In this document: positions 6,798 to 10,741 of the stretch, piece by piece
Layout of the letters: every line of letters begins with the position of its first letter
Position numbering within the stretch: the first letter of the stretch is position 1
From: Bacteroidales bacterium
GTDB lineage: Bacteria; Bacteroidota; Bacteroidia; Bacteroidales; WCHB1-69
DNA length: 10,741 nt
Assembly (NCBI GenBank): GCA_031273515.1
Contig: JAISRU010000225.1
Coordinates: forward strand, 1 to 10,741
Direction: 5' to 3'
Program-made: the position numbers and the translations under genes
Notes under the pieces: generated by a model
What the model was told of the DNA's origin: nothing
The model's input: only the letters and a program-made list of their open reading frames with translations
Database searches by the model: none

Positions 6798-7733
6798 ATG
6801 AATAACGAACAAATTGATATTACGCAATTCCGACCTTTTGGTAATCTGGAACTGATTGCAGGACAAATGGTAGAAGGTTTTATTACAGGTCTGCATAAGA
6901 GTCCTTTTCACGGCTTTTCGGTTGAATTTGCAGAATATCGTCCTTATAATACAGGTGAATCGACCCGCAATATCGACTGGAAACTATACGGAAGAACCGA
7001 TAAATTGTTTGTCAAACAGTTTGAAGAAGAAACTAATTTGCGTTGTCAGATTATCATCGACGCCTCTTCTTCGATGTTTTTCCCAAAACGGAAAAAGTTA
7101 TCGCTCGAACATCCCAATAAAATATATTTCTCCGTCTATGCTGCTGCGGCGATCATGCAAATCATGAAACGTCAGCGGGACGCCGTCGGACTGTCTTTGT
7201 TTTCCGATAGCATTCTGTTTCACAGTCAGGCGAAGTCGAGCGCTATTCATTTAAAGTCGCTCTATCACGAACTTGAACCTTTGCTGACGCCTCTTCCCAT
7301 CGGAGAACAACACAATACCGATATTACCAACAGTCTGCACGAAATTGCCGAACGTATTCACCGGCGTTCGCTTGTAATTATTTTCAGCGACGTCTTCGAC
7401 AACAGCAAACCCGAAGATTTGTTTCTGGCGCTACAGCATCTAAAACACAACAAACACGACGTTATCTTATTTCATGTCTATGATAAATCGCTGGAGATAG
7501 ATTTTGAATTTGATAACAAACCTTATAAATTTATTGACGTCGAATCGGGCAATATGCTTAAAGTCAATGCGGGCGAGATAAAACCCCATTACAAAAAAGC
7601 TATTCAGGCATTCAAAAATGAACTGAAAGTCCGCTGCGGACAATATCAGGTCGATCTGGTAGAAACCGACATCAATCAGGGATATCATCAGCTTCTGCTT
7701 ACCTATCTGCTCAAACGTCAGCGTCTATTTTGA
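6798..7733 (+). CDS. DUF58 domain protein with vWA-like fold
   Basis: This 311-residue protein is a typical DUF58 member. The core motif is very clear: GLHKSPFHGFSVEFAEYRPY (31-50), then GESTRNIDWKLYGRTDKLFV (53-72). A vWA-like metal site appears as DASSS (88-92) and SDVFD (197-201). There is no signal peptide or membrane helix, so it is predicted to be cytoplasmic. DUF58 proteins usually sit next to a MoxR-type AAA+ ATPase and Bat-type vWA proteins. Here neither is present, and it lies between the PorW-like gene (23 bases upstream) and the S46 peptidase gene (42 bases downstream) on the same strand. The ATG at 6798 is preceded by an A-rich stretch, as is normal in Bacteroidetes. The family call is firm, but the molecular role of DUF58 is poorly known, and any envelope role here is inferred from gene order. 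Confidence 0.9.
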   Translation: MNNEQIDITQFRPFGNLELIAGQMVEGFITGLHKSPFHGFSVEFAEYRPYNTGESTRNIDWKLYGRTDKLFVKQFEEETNLRCQIIIDASSSMFFPKRKKLSLEHPNKIYFSVYAAAAIMQIMKRQRDAVGLSLFSDSILFHSQAKSSAIHLKSLYHELEPLLTPLPIGEQHNTDITNSLHEIAERIHRRSLVIIFSDVFDNSKPEDLFLALQHLKHNKHDVILFHVYDKSLEIDFEFDNKPYKFIDVESGNMLKVNAGEIKPHYKKAIQAFKNELKVRCGQYQVDLVETDINQGYHQLLLTYLLKRQRLF

Positions 7734-7775
7734 TAACAAAACAATTCCTTATACACAAACTAAAACAGTACGAAA

Positions 7776-9938
7776 ATGAAAAGAGTATTTATTATAAGCA
7801 TTATCATCACTATCTTTTTACCTTTTGCCCAAGCCGACGAAGGGATGTGGCTTCCCTATCTGTTAAAACAGTTGAATGAAAAAGACATGCAGTCGAAAGG
7901 ATTGCGAATATCTGCCGACGATATTTACAGTATCAATCAGGGAAGTCTGAAAGACGCCGTCGTCCTGTTTGGCGGAGGATGTACGGGTGAAATCGTATCC
8001 GATCAGGGACTTTTACTCACCAATCACCATTGCGGATACGGAAGAATACAGGCGCACAGTTCGTTGGAACACGACTATCTGACCAATGGTTTCTGGGCGA
8101 TGAATAAAAGCGAAGAGTTGCCCAATCCCGGATTTACGGTTACGATGCTCATTTCCATGTCCGACATAACAGCGGAAGTCCTCAAAGACGTTACCGAAAC
8201 CATGAGCGAAACGGAACGCAATAAGATAATCGAAAAAAACAGTAAACAGATCATTGAAAAAGCCACAGAAGGAACGCATTATCGGGCGACAGTCAAGTCT
8301 ATTTACAATGGAAATCAGTATCTTTTGTTTGTCAATGAGGTTTTTGAGGACATACGTTTGGTTGGCGCTCCTCCTTCGAGCGTCGGCAAACACGGAGGCG
8401 ATACCGATAACTGGATGTGGCCAAGACATACCGGCGACTTTTCCGTCTTCAGAATTTACGTCGGAAAAGACGGAAAACCTGCTCCTTATTCCAAAGACAA
8501 TGTTCCGTATAAACCCAAACGACATCTGTCTATTTCCGTCAAAGGAATTGAACCGAACGATTTTACGTTCGTCTTCGGATACCCGGGAACAACAGAACAG
8601 TTTCTTACTTCATGGGCAGTGGAATTAATACAAAATCAGACCAATCCCATTGCGATAAATCTGCGTACTCAGCGTTTGGACGTCATCAAAAAATACATGC
8701 AGGAAGACCGGCTGACCCGTATTCAGTATGCGGCAAAAGCGGCGTCAATCGCCAATGGCTGGAAGAAATGGATTGGAGAAAATAAAGGACTGATACGTCT
8801 GAATACAATCGAAAAGAAAAGAACGTTAGAAGCTGAATTTACTCAATGGATCGCCAAAGACAAGACACGACAACAGACTTATGGCGATATCTTACCGCAA
8901 TATGAACAATTGTACCGACAAACGGCGCGCTTGTCCAAAGAAGACTCTTATTTCAGGGAAGCGGTTTACAGCATTGAAATTGTACGCTTTGCATGGGCTT
9001 TTGTTCCTTTGGTAAATCTTCTGGGTTCGGCAGCGTCGGCAGATAAAATCGAAGAAGCGATTAATGCGCACGCAGGTCGTATCGAAGGTTTCTTTAAAGA
9101 TTATAATCCGACGTTGGATAAAGAAATCTTTGGTTTGCTGATGCAGTCTTACTATGACAATACCGACAAATCGAGTTTTCCTCCGCAGACAGAGAAACTG
9201 TTGAAGTCCTATAAATACAATCTGAAAGCGCTTGCCGACGATATTTATTCGAAATCGATTTTCCTGCAACCGGATAAACTGCGCAGTCTGCTTGAAAACA
9301 AACCTGCGAAAATTGTGTCTTCTTTGGAAAACGATCTCTTGTTTCGTCTTATCAGACCTGTCTTTGCCAATTATATACAGACGATTGCTTCCGAATTAGA
9401 CCGTCTGGAAACGCAAATCGACAGCTTAAATCGTCTTTGGACAAAAGCCCTCATGGAAATGCAATCCGACAAAACGTTTTATCCCGACGCTAATCTGACG
9501 CTGCGGGTTACTTACGGGAAAATAGACGGATACCAACCTGCTGACGGCGTCAGCTATAAATACTACACGACGCTCAAAGGGATTATGGAAAAAGAAGACC
9601 CTGAAATATACGATTATGCCGTTGATCCCAAGTTGAAACAACTATATCTGACAAAGGATTACGGCAGATATGCCATGTCAAACGGCGAGATGCCCGTCGC
9701 TTTCATAGCGACCAATCATACGACGGGCGGCAATTCGGGAAGTCCTGTCTTAAATGCCGACGGACACCTCATCGGACTGAATTTCGATCGTTGTTGGGAA
9801 GGAACAATGAGTGATATTGAATATGATGCGGATCAATGTCGCAATATATCGGTGGACATTCGTTATTGTCTGTTTATCATGGACAAATTCGCCGGCGCAA
9901 CACACCTCGTCAATGAAATGACAATCGTTGAAAATTGA
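7776..9938 (+). CDS. dpp11: S46 family dipeptidyl-peptidase, DPP11-type (Asp/Glu-specific)
   Basis: This periplasmic serine exopeptidase removes dipeptides from oligopeptide N-termini. The 720-residue product begins with a signal peptide (about 1-20, ending AQA before DEG). The S46 catalytic triad is visible: His85 in LTNHHCGYG (81-89), Asp221 in MWPRHTGDFSVFR (214-226) and Ser654 in GGNSGSPV (651-658). Arg672 (LNFDRCWEG) lies 18 residues after the catalytic Ser, the spacing of Ser655 and Arg673 in P. gingivalis DPP11, where this Arg sets specificity for Asp or Glu at P1; DPP7 has Gly there. The length fits the family. No type IX C-terminal sorting domain is apparent. It is last in the operon, 42 bases after DUF58. 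The final codons and the stop (VEN, TGA) lie inside a heptamer array. The family is near certain; the specificity is inferred from Arg672. Confidence 0.88.
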   Translation: MKRVFIISIIITIFLPFAQADEGMWLPYLLKQLNEKDMQSKGLRISADDIYSINQGSLKDAVVLFGGGCTGEIVSDQGLLLTNHHCGYGRIQAHSSLEHDYLTNGFWAMNKSEELPNPGFTVTMLISMSDITAEVLKDVTETMSETERNKIIEKNSKQIIEKATEGTHYRATVKSIYNGNQYLLFVNEVFEDIRLVGAPPSSVGKHGGDTDNWMWPRHTGDFSVFRIYVGKDGKPAPYSKDNVPYKPKRHLSISVKGIEPNDFTFVFGYPGTTEQFLTSWAVELIQNQTNPIAINLRTQRLDVIKKYMQEDRLTRIQYAAKAASIANGWKKWIGENKGLIRLNTIEKKRTLEAEFTQWIAKDKTRQQTYGDILPQYEQLYRQTARLSKEDSYFREAVYSIEIVRFAWAFVPLVNLLGSAASADKIEEAINAHAGRIEGFFKDYNPTLDKEIFGLLMQSYYDNTDKSSFPPQTEKLLKSYKYNLKALADDIYSKSIFLQPDKLRSLLENKPAKIVSSLENDLLFRLIRPVFANYIQTIASELDRLETQIDSLNRLWTKALMEMQSDKTFYPDANLTLRVTYGKIDGYQPADGVSYKYYTTLKGIMEKEDPEIYDYAVDPKLKQLYLTKDYGRYAMSNGEMPVAFIATNHTTGGNSGSPVLNADGHLIGLNFDRCWEGTMSDIEYDADQCRNISVDIRYCLFIMDKFAGATHLVNEMTIVEN

Positions 9939-9949
9939 AAATTGAAAAT
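9930..9949 (+). repeat. Heptamer array overlapping the peptidase stop codon
   Basis: GAAAATTGAAAATTGAAAAT has a period of 7. Its first bases encode the last two residues (E, N) and the TGA stop of the peptidase, so the array begins inside the coding frame. It is the same unit as at 187-203 and 3791-3830. Confidence 0.9.
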
Positions 9950-9967
9950 GGCAATGCGGATGATTTA

Positions 9968-10093
9968 TTAGTAGACAAGTGAACAGGTAGACAAGTGGAC
10001 GATGGAGCGTTATTTTCTACAATATTCTGCGGAAAACAATACTCGTCGCTTTGCGCTCTCGTTCACTTGTTCACTCGTCTACTTGTCCACTAA
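9968..10093. repeat. Inverted pair of octamer arrays around the 33-bp module
   Basis: The left arm (9968-10002) is an octamer array in minus orientation: TTAGTAGA, CAAGTGAA, CAGGTAGA, CAAGTGGA. The right arm (10059-10093) is the plus orientation: TTCACTTG, TTCACTCG, TCTACTTG, TCCACTAA. The 35-base arms match as inverted repeats at 27 positions, and all 8 differences are transitions. The 56-base spacer contains the inverted 33-bp module. The unit lies between the convergent peptidase and HU-like genes. A long imperfect stem could act as a two-way terminator, but no T-tract supports this. Confidence 0.85.
10024..10056 (-). repeat. 33-bp intergenic module, inverted copy
   Basis: Read on the minus strand this matches 3830-3862 at 31 of 33 bases. 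As at the first site, an octamer array lies downstream of it in the module's own orientation (9999 to 9968). Here 21 extra bases separate module and array (spacer of 10 at the first site, about 24 here). Confidence 0.9.
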
Positions 10094-10129
10094 TCATCCT
10101 GTAAATCCTTTAATCCTGAAAATCCTGAT
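10094..10129 (+). repeat. Array of four ATCCT-core units, 8-9-base spacing
   Basis: ATCCT occurs at 10096, 10105, 10113 and 10122 within TCATCCTGTAAATCCTTTAA and the following AATCCTGAAAATCCTGAT. The array follows the octamer array directly. From memory, closely similar strings occur between genes in many Bacteroidetes genomes. Positions 10130-10174, up to the HU-like stop codon, hold nothing else I can identify. Confidence 0.85.
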
Positions 10130-10174
10130 AAAATCAACACGAAAAGAGGACTTATAGCGTGTTCCTGCTTTATT

Positions 10175-10462
10175 TTACGGAGATTTATCCCGCTCAAACT
10201 TCACATACGGAAGATTTTTCTTGAGTTTGACGTCTGCTCTGAAACATATTTTACGAGCCTGCACACGGTGTGGAGTACATTCTTCGGGAGTGTCGAAGCC
10301 CGCACTCGAGGCAGATAGACTAAAAATACCTAATCCGTCTATACTTACGTTGTAGCCGTTGTGCAGATGTTCTTCTATCAGACTTACCATACCTATAACC
10401 GTTGCATATACATCACTTTCGGTCAGAGAAGAATTATGGGTCAGCGTTTTAGCTATCTGCAT
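10175..10462 (-). CDS. HU-like DNA-binding protein (Bacteroidetes HU-related family); first ATG shown
   Basis: From its first ATG this encodes 95 residues of a Bacteroidetes HU-like nucleoid protein. The HU core is recognisable: helices around TESDVYATVIGMVSLIEEHL (14-33), then the dimer-saddle strand VSIDGLGIFSLS (39-50), comparable with V-x-L-x-G-F-G-T-F in HU. The DNA-arm region and a lysine-rich end (LKKNLPYVKFERD) follow. This ATG falls inside the first HU helix, so the protein is very probably longer. The frame continues upstream with family-typical sequence (see 10463-10596). The gene is convergent with the peptidase operon and divergent from the partial gene at 10634. It presumably binds DNA without sequence preference; paralogues of this type often accompany accessory genes. 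The family is confident, but the true start is unresolved. Confidence 0.8.
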   Translation of the reverse strand: MQIAKTLTHNSSLTESDVYATVIGMVSLIEEHLHNGYNVSIDGLGIFSLSASSAGFDTPEECTPHRVQARKICFRADVKLKKNLPYVKFERDKSP

Positions 10463-10596
10463 CAGATCGATTTGTCCGCGCAGTACCGGAACCGCATAGT
10501 ATTTGATACCAAGACGCTTATTGATGTTATCCGGTTTACTTTTTACTCTGTATTTAGTGCTTGTCCGAAAACTCTTGTTCTCAAAAAAAGCAACAT
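10463..10596 (-). other. Probable 5' coding extension of the HU-like gene, lacking a normal start
   Basis: Upstream of the first ATG the same frame stays open to a TAG near 10604-10606. Residues directly before that ATG include YRVKSKPDN and KYYAVPVLRGQIDL, which match the N-terminal strand and first helix of this family (often K-Y-x-V...K-Y-Y-A). No ATG, GTG or TTG lies in this frame. An ATG at 10594-10596 is in another frame and is followed by a run of seven T (10583-10589 on the plus strand as A). One extra T there would join it to the HU frame, giving M-L-L-F-F-E-N before the conserved part. Either a frameshift or sequencing error at the homopolymer or a non-standard start could explain this. 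Confidence 0.55.
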
Positions 10597-10623
10597 ATAA
10601 CTAATTGATATAGACATATTTTA

Positions 10624-10654
10624 CAAATATTATATGACGAATTTTTATCCCGAA
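10624..10654 (-). promoter_or_regulatory. Weak candidate promoter for the HU-like gene
   Basis: On the minus strand AATATTTG (10631-10624) differs at one fixed base from the -7 consensus TAnnTTTG. TTCG (10654-10651), one base from the -33 TTTG, lies 19 bases further upstream. It overlaps the start of the divergent partial gene. The support is weak because the region is AT-rich. Confidence 0.25.
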
Positions 10655-10741
10655 TCTTTTGCATATATATTCGAATCTTTGAATGATTTGACTTCTTTGA
10701 GTGAACTTTATAATACTAACGATTTCAAAGTACGTATTTTA
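10634..10741 (+). CDS. Partial CDS, 5' end only, unknown function
   Basis: An ATG at 10634 opens a frame of 36 codons that reaches the window edge without a stop. It begins MTNFYPESFAYIFESLNDL and later reads NTNDFKVRIL. There is no signal peptide. The composition looks protein-like (mixed acidic, aromatic and Leu residues) although the DNA is AT-rich. It is divergent from the HU-like gene, with the two starts about 40-75 bases apart, so they may share a control region. In Bacteroidales, HU-like genes often sit beside VirE-N/BT4734-type primase-like genes. That is only a guess here and I do not recognise the family. Confidence 0.55.
   Translation, partial: MTNFYPESFAYIFESLNDLTSLSELYNTNDFKVRIL

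Overview
The window looks like a chromosomal segment of a Bacteroidales bacterium. The evidence is the gene content: a DUF4301 protein, a PorW/SprE-type lipoprotein, an S46 dipeptidyl-peptidase with DPP11 features and a Bacteroidetes HU-like protein. A promoter box of the TAnnTTTG type and the absence of Shine-Dalgarno sites before most genes agree with this. The genus cannot be fixed from the sequence alone.

Layout. Positions 209-3756 (minus strand) hold a three-gene probable operon, transcribed right to left: a DUF4301 protein with nucleotidyltransferase-like motifs, then a DUF2156 protein, then an Eis-like GNAT acetyltransferase; the last two overlap by ATGA. Positions 4114-9938 (plus strand) hold a second probable operon: a PorW/SprE-like lipoprotein (type IX secretion/gliding), a DUF58 protein and an S46 peptidase that carries the Arg of Asp/Glu-specific DPP11. 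At the right end an HU-like gene lies on the minus strand (10175 to about 10561). Its conserved coding frame runs upstream of its first ATG without any normal start codon. A divergent gene begins at 10634 and runs off the window.

The most unusual part is the DNA between the gene groups. All three long intergenic gaps (1-208, 3757-4113, 9939-10174) are built from a shared kit of short elements: a 7-bp array (AATTGAA), an 8-bp array (TYYACTTG), a roughly 9-bp array (ATCCT core), a 33-bp module found once in each orientation, and a longer dispersed repeat (18-156 and 3914-4030). The longer repeat contains an 11-bp hairpin in which all four differences between the copies keep base pairing. One copy also carries a 23-bp insertion containing GAGCTTGTCGAAA. 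None of these elements lies inside the operons, although one array overlaps the stop codon of the peptidase gene. I see no complete transposon, phage, CRISPR array or rRNA/tRNA gene.

How the genes may work together: PorW supports the type IX secretion machinery at the envelope, and DPP11 releases acidic dipeptides in the periplasm. This fits a proteolytic or peptide-using lifestyle. The link of DUF58 to these two rests only on gene order.
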